From an uncultured Clostridia bacterium (GTDB taxonomy: Bacteria > Bacillota > Clostridia > Christensenellales > CAG-917): a stretch of 64,000 bases of DNA. Both the position numbers and the translations under genes were made by a program. Shown in pieces: positions 9,095-17,250 of this stretch; the first letter of the stretch is position 1, and every line of letters starts with the position of its first letter. The stretch is taken from assembly GCA_934277645.1 (NCBI GenBank), contig CAKQUX010000002.1:124001-188000 (forward strand), written 5' to 3'. Under the pieces are notes generated by a model that was not told the origin of the DNA, did not search any database, and worked only from the letters and a program-made list of their open reading frames with translations.

Positions 9095-9733
9095 TTATTT
9101 CGTGCCGAACAATCTGTCGCCTGCGTCTCCGAGACCCGGAAGAATATAGCCGTTTTCGTTAAGCTCTCTGTCCAAAGTCGAAACGTAAATTTCAACGTCA
9201 GGATGAGCTTCGGCAAGAGCCTTGATGCCTTCCGGAGCGGCGATTATAGACATTTGCTTAATGCGCTTGCAACCGACTTTTTTGAGATAATCGATTGCCG
9301 CAATCGCGCTTCCGCCGGTTGCGAGCATTGGGTCAAGAACGACTGCTATGCTGTCTTGAATACCTTCAGGGAGTTTGCAGTAGTATTCTTTCGGTTCAAG
9401 AGTTTCTTCGTCACGATACATTCCGATATGTCCGACTCTTGCGGTAGGGAAAAGTTCGTGGACGCCGTTTACCATTCCGAGACCTGCGCGAAGGATAGGA
9501 ACAATCGTAACCGCATTGTCTACGACGACGCTTTGTTCGGTCTCTTCAAGCGGCGTTTTAACCATAATCTTTTTGGTAGGAACGTCTTTAAGGCTTTCGT
9601 AAGTCATAAGCGTCGTAATTTCTTCGACAAGCTCACGAAATTGTTTTGTCGTTGTTTTTTCGTCACGCAAAATCGCTATCTTATGACGAATAAGCGGATG
9701 ATCAAAAATTGTAACGTTTTTATATTCTTTCAT
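9095..9733 (-). CDS. upp: Uracil phosphoribosyltransferase
   Basis: Cytosolic salvage enzyme making UMP from uracil and PRPP. 212 residues, the normal length. The PRPP loop VLDPMLATGGSA lies near residues 130-142, and the C-terminal YILPGLGDAGDRLFGTK is the uracil-binding signature. PILRAGLGM near residue 80 is also diagnostic. The start has AGAGGT upstream. It follows uraA by 53 bp on the same strand, so import and phosphoribosylation are co-transcribed. A 12-bp hairpin with no U-run fills the gap between them. Expression should be governed by the leader terminator upstream of uraA. Confidence 0.97.
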   Translation of the reverse strand: MKEYKNVTIFDHPLIRHKIAILRDEKTTTKQFRELVEEITTLMTYESLKDVPTKKIMVKTPLEETEQSVVVDNAVTIVPILRAGLGMVNGVHELFPTARVGHIGMYRDEETLEPKEYYCKLPEGIQDSIAVVLDPMLATGGSAIAAIDYLKKVGCKRIKQMSIIAAPEGIKALAEAHPDVEIYVSTLDRELNENGYILPGLGDAGDRLFGTK

Positions 9734-9747
9734 AAGTACCTCTTTTT

Positions 9748-9775
9748 GTATGCCCCAAAAACGTTTGGGGCATAC
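9748..9775 (-). other. Perfect hairpin between uraA and upp
   Basis: 12-bp stem GTATGCCCCAAA/TTTGGGGCATAC with a 4-base loop, directly before the upp ribosome site. It is not followed by T residues on either strand, so it is not an intrinsic terminator. A transcript-stabilising or processing element between two cistrons is the simplest reading. Confidence 0.7.
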
Positions 9776-9786
9776 GGGTGAATTGA

Positions 9787-11454
9787 TTAGTCTTTGTTTT
9801 CTTCGACAGTTTCAGCGGCGGTCTCGACGTTTTCTGCCTTTGTCTCGCTTGCCGCTTCGTCCTTATTTTCACCGAGCGTCGTTACGTCAACGCCGACTTC
9901 GTAAGTGCTTTCTGCCATAACAGGAGCATTGATTGCATTTTCCTTCGTGTCGATTTCGTCCGGATCGTCAGGAAGTTTTGCATTTCTCTTTTCGACCGCA
10001 TTGATAACGGCGTAAGTGATGATGCCGAGAATAAGAGCGGTTGCGATTGAAGTAATCGTAATCGTCTTGTCAACGGTGCCTGCAACCATAACGACTTTGC
10101 CTGCTTTGTCCAAAACGTCGCTGCCTGCGATGTGGTAAGGGATTTTAATTGCAAGTCCGCCGATACCTGCGATAAGAATTGCGGATACGGTAAACAAGTT
10201 TTTGTTTTCGCCAAGGTCGATGTCTTTAAACATTTTAAGACCGGATACTGCGATGAATCCGTAAAGGGTAAGACATACGCCGCCCATAACGCAGCTCGGA
10301 ATTGTTTCGAGAAGCGACATAATCGGGCTTATGAAGCTAAGGATGATACACATAATTGCCGCAGTGAAAATCGTGCTGACCGATGCGTTTCTCGTGATAG
10401 CTACACAACCTACCGATTCGCCGTAAGTCGTGTTAGGGCAAATACCGAAAACGGTACCTACAATCGAGCCTACGCCGTCGCCGAGAAGAGTTCTTTTAAG
10501 TCCCGGTTCGCCTTCGACAAGGTCACGGTTGATGATTGACGAAAGGTTTTTGTGGTCTGCGATGTGTTCGGCAAATACGACGAGAGCAACCGGAATGAAT
10601 GCGATTGCGACTTCGCCGAAGCCTGCCGCGCTTTCAAAGAAGTAGGTTTTGCCGACTTCAGTGCTTCCGTTTACCATTTCCTTTATTGCTTCGATAAGAG
10701 CAAAGTCAGGATATGTAAGGAATGCTTGAACTTTGTCGCCAGCGCTTGCCGCCGCGTCGCCCAAAACTTTGAAGTTGTCGACAAGCGGAGCCCAGTTGAT
10801 TATTTTCAAATAGTCTACGTCCAAGGTATAGCCGAAAATCGAGAAGAATGCCGCAAACGCATAACCTACGCCGATACCGATGATAAACGGAATAAGTCTG
10901 CCCATCTTAAATCTCTTTTGCGTCGAGCAGATGACAACCGTGATGAACGTAATCAATCCGCAAAGAAGAGCAACAAGGTTGTACGACGCATTGACTGCCG
11001 TTCCTACGCTTGCTTTTACGATATCGCCCATTGCGCTTCCTGCAAGGCTAAGTCCGATAAGAGCAACGGTCGGTCCGATAATTACAGGCGGCATAAGTTT
11101 CGATACCCAGCTCGTTCCCGCAAAGTGAATGATTATCGCGATGACAACGTATACAAGACCTGCCAAGATACCGCCGACAATGATACCGCAATAACCGAAC
11201 GCAAGAGCCGAACCGAGCGAGCTTAAAAATGCGAACGAACTCGATATGATAACGGGACTCTTGAATTTTGTAAAGAGCAAGTATACAATCGTTCCTAAGC
11301 CTGCGCCGAGTATAGCGGCAGGGATTTGCGTAGGCAATCCGATGATGGTCGGAACTGCGATTGTTGCCGCCATGATTGCCAAAACTTGTTGCAATGCGAA
11401 AACAAGAAGTTTATTAAACTTTGGCTTGTCTTCTACGTCATAAATAAGTTTCAT
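9787..11454 (-). CDS. uraA: Uracil permease, NCS2 family, with acidic C-terminal tail
   Basis: Integral membrane uracil:proton symporter of the nucleobase-cation-symport-2 family, about 14 membrane segments. Diagnostic blocks are FAEHIADHKNL near residue 295 and GDGVGSIVGTVFG..PNTTYGESVG near 330, which hold the substrate-binding acidic residues. At 555 residues it is much longer than the usual ~430. The extra length is a loop of about 40 residues near 230-270 and a cytoplasmic C-terminal tail of about 70 residues rich in Glu, Asp and Ala. The start has AGGAG. The gene heads the uraA-upp operon and sits behind a leader peptide and terminator at 11503-11642. Pairing with upp makes uracil the likely substrate. 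Confidence 0.95.
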   Translation of the reverse strand: MKLIYDVEDKPKFNKLLVFALQQVLAIMAATIAVPTIIGLPTQIPAAILGAGLGTIVYLLFTKFKSPVIISSSFAFLSSLGSALAFGYCGIIVGGILAGLVYVVIAIIIHFAGTSWVSKLMPPVIIGPTVALIGLSLAGSAMGDIVKASVGTAVNASYNLVALLCGLITFITVVICSTQKRFKMGRLIPFIIGIGVGYAFAAFFSIFGYTLDVDYLKIINWAPLVDNFKVLGDAAASAGDKVQAFLTYPDFALIEAIKEMVNGSTEVGKTYFFESAAGFGEVAIAFIPVALVVFAEHIADHKNLSSIINRDLVEGEPGLKRTLLGDGVGSIVGTVFGICPNTTYGESVGCVAITRNASVSTIFTAAIMCIILSFISPIMSLLETIPSCVMGGVCLTLYGFIAVSGLKMFKDIDLGENKNLFTVSAILIAGIGGLAIKIPYHIAGSDVLDKAGKVVMVAGTVDKTITITSIATALILGIITYAVINAVEKRNAKLPDDPDEIDTKENAINAPVMAESTYEVGVDVTTLGENKDEAASETKAENVETAAETVEENKD

Positions 11455-11502
11455 ACGTTTCTCCTGTTTTTGTTTTCAACTGTACTTAGACAAACAATTT
11501 AC

Positions 11503-11530
11503 AAAAAAAAAGTTTCCCGTTAGGAAACTT
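11503..11530 (-). terminator. Leader terminator (candidate attenuator) of uraA-upp
   Basis: On the minus strand an 8-bp stem AAGTTTCC/GGAAACTT with a 5-base loop is followed by a run of T residues (11509-11503). It lies about 50 bases before the uraA start and well after the promoter at 11667-11695, so every uraA transcript must read through it. The first two bases of the stem are the last two bases of the stop codon of the leader ORF at 11529-11642. Confidence 0.8.
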
Positions 11531-11642
11531 AATCAATAAATATATTGCCTTTTGAAATAAAAAGAAAATGCTTAGTAAAACCAACACGCGATGCGGTCGG
11601 AACGCAAATTGTTATTGAAAATGCGTTTGACGTGATTTTCAT
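11529..11642 (-). CDS. Leader peptide of the uraA-upp operon (37 aa)
   Basis: ATG at 11642 is preceded by GGAGAA at proper spacing, about 18 bases after the predicted transcription start. The product begins MKITSNAFSI and ends GNIFID. The frame runs straight to the leader terminator and its TAA overlaps the stem by two bases. Codons 25-30 (CAT TTT CTT TTT ATT TCA) give a U-rich stretch at 11570-11554, ending 23 bases before the stem. No amino acid is strikingly repeated, so sensing of an amino acid is unlikely. The layout resembles the translated leaders of enterobacterial pyrBI and pyrE. The peptide itself has no recognised homologue. Confidence 0.65.
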   Translation of the reverse strand: MKITSNAFSITICVPTASRVGFTKHFLFISKGNIFID

Positions 11643-11666
11643 AAGTATTCTCCGTTCATTTCCGCT

Positions 11667-11695
11667 ATTGTACTATAACTAAACAAAAAAAGCAA
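11667..11695 (-). promoter_or_regulatory. Promoter of the uraA leader
   Basis: TTGCTT (11695-11690) and TACAAT (11672-11667) with a 17-bp spacer. The -35 overlaps the terminator of the preceding gene. It places transcription start near 11660, just before the leader-peptide ribosome site. Confidence 0.7.
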
Positions 11696-11729
11696 CAAAA
11701 TTCAACCATTTGTCGGCGATTTTTGTTGC
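11684..11729 (-). terminator. Terminator after the U32-ECF-PH operon
   Basis: Stem GCAACAAAA/TTTTGTTGC (11692-11700 with 11721-11729) and a 20-base loop, followed by seven T on the minus strand. It lies 14 bases beyond the stop codon at 11743 and separates this operon from uraA. Confidence 0.75.
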
Positions 11730-11742
11730 CTGTTTTTCCGCT

Positions 11743-12315
11743 TTATTCTTTGCTTTTGCACTGTAAATCTTTGGTTTTTTCAAAGTCCGCAACAAGGTCG
11801 AACGGCTCTTCGTAATGATAGCAACGCGCTCCTAAAATCTTTAAAACGTAACTACCGCCTTTAAAATGCTTGAACGTAATTCTATCGACGTCGTTTATCG
11901 CTATGCTTTCCGCTTTATCGGAAAAGTAGCCGCCGTTAAAAATCAAACGCTTGTTCGTTAAGACTATTCCGCCGTTTTTACCGCTCCTGCTCTCGGACAC
12001 CAAAAAAATTATGCCTAAAATCATCGTTATTATTCCGAGCGCAAACCAAAAGAAAAACATAAAGCCCTTTTCGCCCCAATTAAACATCAGCGGTCTTAAA
12101 TAAAGGGCAAGTCCTATTATAATGCACATTAAACTGATTATTATGCCTGCGATGCCAAGCATTCTCAGCGCCCTTAAAGACTTATAATCGGTTCGCAAAA
12201 TCCTTATTATCGACTCGTCCGTTTCAAGGCTTCCGTTCAAACGCTCTTTGACACGTTCTTCTTGACCGACCTTTTTATTATCGTCGTGCTGTTTTATTTC
12301 TTCGTCTATACTCAT
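11743..12315 (-). CDS. Membrane protein with bacterial PH-like domain (190 aa)
   Basis: The start taken is MSIDEE at 12315, 20 bp after the preceding stop. A start at 12366 would overlap that gene by 32 bp. A polar N-terminus of about 45 residues is followed by two membrane segments near residues 50-72 and 85-107. A compact C-terminal domain then begins IVLTNKRLIFNGG, the typical opening of bacterial PH (bPH) domains. The domain should face the cytoplasm. Function unknown; such proteins are often membrane-associated adaptors. Third gene of the operon after the U32 protein and the ECF component, ended by the terminator at 11684-11729. Confidence 0.75.
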   Translation of the reverse strand: MSIDEEIKQHDDNKKVGQEERVKERLNGSLETDESIIRILRTDYKSLRALRMLGIAGIIISLMCIIIGLALYLRPLMFNWGEKGFMFFFWFALGIITMILGIIFLVSESRSGKNGGIVLTNKRLIFNGGYFSDKAESIAINDVDRITFKHFKGGSYVLKILGARCYHYEEPFDLVADFEKTKDLQCKSKE

Positions 12316-12334
12316 ATACGTTCCGTTTGCGACT

Positions 12335-13126
12335 TTATTTCTCGTCGTCTGCCGTTTCGGCGGCATTACTTATCGAATCGGCCGACTCATCTTTGTCCGG
12401 CAATGCAGTATCCGCCGCATCGCCGTCAACTATGCTCTCGTCCAACACTCTGCCTTTAATTTCGTCTATGTCAATCGGTCTGCCGTTTTCATCATACATA
12501 TCTTCGATTTCAGGCATATGCATTGCTACTCTTATCGCAAGCACTATCGGTGGCGTCAAAATCATTGCTATCGCAATTTCAATTACAAAGTTTACGCCGA
12601 CAAGCGCCGACAAGAACGCCGCGTCGATTACTATTCCGCCGTACGCCTTGCCTGCATTGAATGCGTAAATCATAGCTATTACAAGAGCGGTGTTCGTTAT
12701 CGTTCCGACCGCCGAGCTTATAGAGCTGGACAATAATATATTTATTCTCGTCGCAACTTTTTTGTCCTTGTTTTTGAAAACTCTGCGGAATCCTTTTCTT
12801 AAACCTATATACGAAAAGTACGTCGTTATGCCGATAAAAATTCTCGGTACTATCGACACCATAGGATTATAGAAGACAGGCGACAACAGTTGCGGAATCG
12901 CTATTGCAGATATCAAACTTAAAAGTCCGAAAGCAAACCCCATAAAAAAGCCGACTTTTCCGCCTTCCGCCTGACAAGCGATGAATATCGCTATAAGCGG
13001 TAAAACCGCAATCGACGTTCCCGCAATGTTTATCGGAACGAAAGCGAATATAATCATCATTGCAAGGAGCAACGCTATTATCGCAATCTGTTTGGTGTTG
13101 AATATTTTCTTTTTTGTATTAGCCAT
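12335..13126 (-). CDS. ECF transporter S component, substrate unknown, with acidic tail
   Basis: Integral membrane substrate-binding subunit of an energy-coupling-factor vitamin transporter. Five to six hydrophobic segments occupy residues 10-195, with the typical small-residue helices and a loop ending SPVFYNPMVSIVPR. No ATPase or EcfT gene is beside it, so it would share a common energising module (group II ECF). The last 60 residues are an Asp/Glu/Ala-rich hydrophilic tail not normal for S components. Its ATG overlaps the U32 stop (TAATG), so the two are translationally coupled; GAGG lies upstream. The vitamin cannot be named from sequence. Confidence 0.75.
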   Translation of the reverse strand: MANTKKKIFNTKQIAIIALLLAMMIIFAFVPINIAGTSIAVLPLIAIFIACQAEGGKVGFFMGFAFGLLSLISAIAIPQLLSPVFYNPMVSIVPRIFIGITTYFSYIGLRKGFRRVFKNKDKKVATRINILLSSSISSAVGTITNTALVIAMIYAFNAGKAYGGIVIDAAFLSALVGVNFVIEIAIAMILTPPIVLAIRVAMHMPEIEDMYDENGRPIDIDEIKGRVLDESIVDGDAADTALPDKDESADSISNAAETADDEK

Positions 13127-14352
13127 TATTGCCTCGTAATTTGCAGCACGTCGCCTTCGTCGATTTTGAAAGGCGCAAACACTGTGACCTGTTCTTGCAC
13201 GATTTTTGCGTCGTCGATTTCTTCGCCCTTACTGTTTATGATTCTTTGCACGACGAAACTCTTTCCGTGATTATCGTTAGGGCTGACAAGCGTCAACGTA
13301 TCTCCGACTTTAAATCTGTTGCGCATTTCCACAACCGCCGCCTCGTCGTTTGTTCCGTCTAAAAAATTACCCTTTTTAACAAGAGCCGCAAATTCGACTT
13401 TCGGCACAACTCTTGACGAACCGTAGTTTATCGTATCGAGATTCTGTCCGTCTATAAATGCGTTCGTATATCCGTGACTTACAACGCTGTTTACGTCGAT
13501 AAGGTATTTTTCGAGATTTTTGACTTCGCCGAATTCGTAACATTCGTCGATTGCCTTTCTATAAGCGTTTACGACCGTGGCAAGATAATACTCGCTCTTC
13601 ATTCTGCCTTCGATTTTAAAGCTGTGCACGCCAGCGTTTAAAAGTTTTGGCAAATACGGCAAAAGATTTAAATCTTTACTGTTTATAAAATAAGTTCCTC
13701 TTTCGTCTTCTTCGACTATTAGTTCCTTATCTTCGTAACGCTCGTGACTGAGTTTGAAATCCCAACGGCATATCTGCGCGCACTCACCCCTGTTTGCGTC
13801 GCGTCCCGTAAAATAATTGCTTAATAAGCATCTGCCGCTATACGAAACGCACATTGCGCCGTGGACGAAAATCTCAAGCTCGACCGTCGGATTTGCCATT
13901 GCTATTTCTTTTATCTCGTCAAGAGTAAGTTCTCTGCCCAAAACGACTCTCGTCGCTCCGACTTTGCCCCAAAACTCGACTGCTTTGGCGTTTTGCGTGT
14001 TTGCCTGCGTCGAAAGATGAATTTCGATGCCTACTTCATTTGCTATCGAAATAAGCCCCGCGTCGGACACTATGACGGCGTCCACGTTTATCGATTTTAA
14101 AAATTCAAAATATTCCTTCGCAAAATCAAGGTCGGCATTTTTTGCGTATATATTAACGGTGACGTAAATTTTTTTGTTTAAAGAGTGAGCATATTCTGTC
14201 GCTTCTTTAAGCTCGTTTCTGTCAAAATTTTCTGCGCCGGCTCTCAGTGACAATTCCTTTCCGCCGACGTATACGGCGTCCGCTCCGAAATGAAAAGCCG
14301 TTTTAAGTTTTTGAAAGCTCCCTGCGGGAGCCAGCAATTCTACTTTTTTCAT
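13126..14352 (-). CDS. Peptidase U32 family protein (TrhP/YegQ-like tRNA hydroxylation)
   Basis: The family signature HGAMCVSYSGRCLLSNYFTG followed by GECAQICRW (near residues 165-198) carries the conserved cysteines. The N-terminus VELLAPAGSF with ADAVYVGG is equally typical. 408 residues is the usual length for TrhP-type members, which help hydroxylate U34 of tRNAs using prephenate; other U32 proteins modify 23S rRNA or have unclear roles. The ATG at 14352 is preferred over the ATG two codons earlier because a promoter at 14359-14387 would start transcription almost exactly there and no ribosome site exists. It heads the operon with the ECF component and PH protein. Confidence 0.88.
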   Translation of the reverse strand: MKKVELLAPAGSFQKLKTAFHFGADAVYVGGKELSLRAGAENFDRNELKEATEYAHSLNKKIYVTVNIYAKNADLDFAKEYFEFLKSINVDAVIVSDAGLISIANEVGIEIHLSTQANTQNAKAVEFWGKVGATRVVLGRELTLDEIKEIAMANPTVELEIFVHGAMCVSYSGRCLLSNYFTGRDANRGECAQICRWDFKLSHERYEDKELIVEEDERGTYFINSKDLNLLPYLPKLLNAGVHSFKIEGRMKSEYYLATVVNAYRKAIDECYEFGEVKNLEKYLIDVNSVVSHGYTNAFIDGQNLDTINYGSSRVVPKVEFAALVKKGNFLDGTNDEAAVVEMRNRFKVGDTLTLVSPNDNHGKSFVVQRIINSKGEEIDDAKIVQEQVTVFAPFKIDEGDVLQITRQ

Positions 14353-14358
14353 AGGCAT

Positions 14359-14387
14359 ATATTATCACAACGGTTTTTTTTAGTCAA
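14359..14387 (-). promoter_or_regulatory. Promoter predicted to give a leaderless U32 mRNA
   Basis: TTGACT (14387-14382), 17 bp, TAATAT (14364-14359), then only ATGCCT before the ATG at 14352. Transcription would begin at or next to the start codon. No purine-rich ribosome site is present upstream. Confidence 0.65.
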
Positions 14388-14597
14388 ACGATACGGCGGC
14401 GCATTAGCTTTGACTCCCCGTATAACTCGGAAATCAGGTTTTGTCCTTTCAGTATGTTTCAAATTCCGCTCTTACAACACCTATGTTTTTTGGCTATTTT
14501 TTCAGCTCTTACTCTTGCAAATGATTTTAAAAATTGCTTTCTTTTTACCGTCCGAAATTCTCATACGACGGACATCATTTCGTGTTCGCCATAAAGA

Positions 14598-14625
14598 AAA
14601 GCCACAACGAATTCGTTATGGCTTT
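14598..14625 (-). terminator. Terminator after proS
   Basis: Long inverted repeat AAAGCCA..TGGCTTT around AACGAATTCGTT with one mismatch, 15 bases beyond the proS stop, followed on the minus strand by a TTTTCTTTAT tail. The tail is imperfect. The rest of the 287-bp gap to 14352 holds only the U32 promoter. Confidence 0.65.
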
Positions 14626-14639
14626 AATCTTGACTTAAA

Positions 14640-16079
14640 TTAGTATGCCCTTGCAAAATAGATGACTTTTGTCGCTTTCTTTCCGCAATAAACGCAAGTG
14701 TCACCGACAGGCGTTTGGTCGAACGGCATACATCTGGAGGTCGCGGCGGTAAGTTCTTTTATTTTCGCTTCGCACTCAGGACAACCGCACCACATAGCTT
14801 TGACAAAGTTTTTGCCTTCGATTCCTGCCGTAAGTTCGTCCATATTTTTTGCGGTCACGATATGCGAATGTGTAAATTCTTTCGACGCATTGTACATATT
14901 TTCATGAATTGCGTCAAGTGTAGCGCAAACAATTTTTTCGAGTTCGTCAAACTTGACGGTCGTCTTTTCGAAATTGTCACGGCGTACCATTACGGCAACC
15001 GAGTTTTCTATATCTCTCGGTCCTACTTCGAGTCTTATCGGAACGCCTTTCATTTCCCACTCGTTGAATTTCCAGCCGGGAGATTGTTCACGCAAATCGA
15101 CGGTTACTCTTACGTTTGCTTTCTTCAATGCGGCTTCGAGTTCCAACGCCTTTTCTTTTACGCCTTCTTTATGAGCGGCAACGGGAACGATTACCACCTG
15201 AATAGGCGCGACTCTCGGCGGAAGTTTAAGTCCTCTTTGGTCGCCGTGTGCCATAATCAACGCGCCGATAAGTCTTGTCGATACACCCCAGCTTGTGCCG
15301 TAAGGGTTTTTCAACGTTCCGTCTTTATCGAGATAATTTATTTTAAAACACTTAGAAAAGTTTTTGCCCAAAAAGTGGCTCGTGCCGGATTGCAAGCTCT
15401 TACCGTCAAGCATCATAGCTTCCATTGTATATGTCGCGCTTGCGCCCGCAAATTTTTCCGATTCCGACTTTCTGCCCGTCAAAACTTCGATTGCCAAAAC
15501 GTTTTGCATAAACTCACGATATACTTCAAGCATTTTGAGCGTTTCTTCAACCGCTTCTTCTTCTGTCGCGTGAAGAGTATGTCCCTCTTGCCACAAAAAT
15601 TCGCTCGTTCGCAAAAACGGTCTTGTCGTCTTTTCCCATCTGACGACGTTCGCCCATTGATTTATCAAAACAGGCAAATCACGATAGCTTTGAACCCATC
15701 TGCTGTACATTTCGCAGATTATGGTTTCACTTGTCGGTCTTACTACCATCGGCTCTTCAAGCTCCGTTTTGCCGACGTGCGTAACAAGGGCAACTTCCGG
15801 CGCAAAACCTTCGACGTGTTCGGCTTCTCTTAAAAGATAGCTGTACGGAATGAACATAGGGAAATATGCGTTCTGATGTCCCGTTGCTTTAAAACGTTCG
15901 TCAAGAGCCTTTTGAATGTTTTCCCAGATCGCATAGCCGTAAGGACGAATGACCATCGTTCCTTTTACGGGGCCATAGTCGACAAGTTGCGTCTTTAAAA
16001 CCACGTCGGTATACCATTGCGGAAAATCCACCGACATGTCTGCTATTTCTTTTACAAATTGATTCTTTTCGTTTGCCAT
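14640..16079 (-). CDS. proS: Prolyl-tRNA synthetase, archaeal/eukaryotic type without editing insertion
   Basis: Charges tRNA-Pro. 479 residues, the length of the ProS group that lacks the bacterial INS editing domain. Class II motifs are visible: motif 2 near TTRPFLRTSEFLWQEGHT and motif 3 region GAGGLSTR replaced by the group pattern GTSWGVSTRLIGALIMAHGDQRG. The C-terminal CGCPECEAK and CVYCGKK near residues 425-470 form the zinc site of this group. The start is MANEKNQ at 16079 with AGAGGAA; the longer frame to 16190 crosses the promoter. No T-box leader is visible. Without the INS domain, clearing of Ala-tRNA-Pro would need a separate protein. Confidence 0.95.
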   Translation of the reverse strand: MANEKNQFVKEIADMSVDFPQWYTDVVLKTQLVDYGPVKGTMVIRPYGYAIWENIQKALDERFKATGHQNAYFPMFIPYSYLLREAEHVEGFAPEVALVTHVGKTELEEPMVVRPTSETIICEMYSRWVQSYRDLPVLINQWANVVRWEKTTRPFLRTSEFLWQEGHTLHATEEEAVEETLKMLEVYREFMQNVLAIEVLTGRKSESEKFAGASATYTMEAMMLDGKSLQSGTSHFLGKNFSKCFKINYLDKDGTLKNPYGTSWGVSTRLIGALIMAHGDQRGLKLPPRVAPIQVVIVPVAAHKEGVKEKALELEAALKKANVRVTVDLREQSPGWKFNEWEMKGVPIRLEVGPRDIENSVAVMVRRDNFEKTTVKFDELEKIVCATLDAIHENMYNASKEFTHSHIVTAKNMDELTAGIEGKNFVKAMWCGCPECEAKIKELTAATSRCMPFDQTPVGDTCVYCGKKATKVIYFARAY

Positions 16080-16116
16080 TGTTTCCTCTATGTAACAATA
16101 TTTCTTTTGCTTCCAT

Positions 16117-16145
16117 ATAATACACCATAAAAAAACCGCCGTCAA
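16117..16145 (-). promoter_or_regulatory. Promoter of proS
   Basis: TTGACG (16145-16140) and TATTAT (16122-16117) separated by 17 bp, about 40 bases before the start codon. Confidence 0.75.
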
Positions 16146-16227
16146 ATAAAATACCGAAGCGAATTTTTTTGCTAAAAAGATTAAAAACAAAAAAATAGGT
16201 AAAATTTAAAAAAGTATGTAAAATCTC

Positions 16228-16256
16228 TTGATTTTTTTCATAAACTACGCTATATA
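16228..16256 (+). promoter_or_regulatory. Promoter of the zinc-ribbon gene
   Basis: TTGATT (16228-16233) and TATATA (16251-16256), spacer 17 bp, about 35 bases before the start codon and divergent from proS. Confidence 0.65.
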
Positions 16257-16290
16257 TTTTCTATCTAAAAATTGGAGCAAAGAGGTTGTT

Positions 16291-16764
16291 ATGGCAAAGT
16301 ATAAAAAATGCCCACGATGTGAACTGAATTATATCCCTGAAAACGAAGACTATTGCGAAGTTTGCAAAGTCGAATTAGGCAAATCGAACGCTTCGCTTAT
16401 CGAAGACGACGATGACGAAAAGTCATTGTACGAAGAAAGAATTTGCCCTGTATGCAAAATCAATTATCTTGCGGACGATGAAGACATTTGCGCTTCTTGC
16501 CGCGAAGCAAAAGAAGAAAAGAAAACCGACGAAAAGGAAGAAGAAGATTGGAGAGATTTCGTCGAAGAAGATATTTCCGAAGACGAGGAAGAAGGTGAAA
16601 TCTCGCTTTCAATGCTCGAAGACGAGGAAGAGGAAGACGATGACGAAGAAGAGGAAAATCACGACGAAGTAGACGATTTCGACGAATCCATCGGCGACAT
16701 AAACGATTATGACGAAGATGAAGACGAAGATGACGAAACCGACGACGAAGATGACGACATTTAA
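16291..16764 (+). CDS. Double zinc-ribbon protein with long acidic tail (157 aa)
   Basis: ATG at 16291 has AGAGG upstream; an earlier in-frame ATG at 16228 lies in the promoter. Two treble-clef-like motifs are visible: C7-C10/C22-C25 and C52-C55/C67-C70, each CPxC..CxxC. From about residue 85 to the end the protein is almost entirely Asp and Glu with a few hydrophobic positions, so very acidic and probably disordered. No enzyme motif. A nucleic-acid or RNA-polymerase partner role, or zinc buffering, is imaginable but not shown. It is a single-gene unit with promoter and terminator. Zinc binding is inferred only from the spacing of the cysteines. Confidence 0.85.
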   Translation: MAKYKKCPRCELNYIPENEDYCEVCKVELGKSNASLIEDDDDEKSLYEERICPVCKINYLADDEDICASCREAKEEKKTDEKEEEDWRDFVEEDISEDEEEGEISLSMLEDEEEEDDDEEEENHDEVDDFDESIGDINDYDEDEDEDDETDDEDDDI

Positions 16765-16791
16765 AACATCGTTTGATTTATCTATAAAATG

Positions 16792-16815
16792 AAACCGCCG
16801 ATTAAACGGCGGTTT
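16792..16815 (+). terminator. Terminator after the zinc-ribbon gene
   Basis: 9-bp stem AAACCGCCG/CGGCGGTTT with loop ATTAAA and a T-rich tail, 28 bases after the stop. Confidence 0.88.
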
Positions 16816-17163
16816 TTATTTGCGGTTTTATTTGTTTAATCATCTTTATTTATTATTTTTATAGTCGATTTGTAGAACAGCTAAATTTTGCAACGTCTGC
16901 TTTTATAAGCGTCGTCGTTTTTAATCGTTGCCGCTTTAATCAATACTTATCATTTATCGATATCTTTATAAAAGTATAGAGCGGACATTTGACAATTTCG
17001 GTTTTTAATCAATATTATAGACATTTCATAAAACTGTTTTTTTAATTCAAACGATTAAGTTTAAAACCGTTTAGTCTTTGTTTTCACCACCTCATATACA
17101 AAGCCATTAAATTCAAAGGCATTTATATTATTTAATATGATATAAAGATAATATAGAAAAATA

Positions 17164-17194
17164 AAAAAGGAAATGCAAATCGCATTTCCTTTTT
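17164..17194 (-). terminator. Terminator after the malic enzyme gene
   Basis: 13-bp stem AAAAAGGAAATGC/GCATTTCCTTTTT, loop of five bases, about 55 bases beyond the stop at 17251; T-rich on both sides. Confidence 0.85.
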
Positions 17195-17250
17195 ATTTTT
17201 GTTTTTAATGCTTTATCGTTTACCACAGGGCAAACGAATTAAGCGAAAAC

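Larger units (their letters stand above)
16765..17250. other. Intergenic stretch, about 485 bp
   Basis: Lies between two converging genes and carries their terminators at 16792-16815 and 17164-17194. In between is AT-rich sequence with recurring TTTAATC/TTTATCGAT words similar to other gaps in the window. No gene or RNA recognised. Confidence 0.6.

Noticed and set aside
14715..15833. 372-codon plus-strand frame opposite proS
   Set aside because: Lies entirely antisense to a secure gene, is rich in Cys, Arg and Phe as expected of a shadow, and has no ribosome site.
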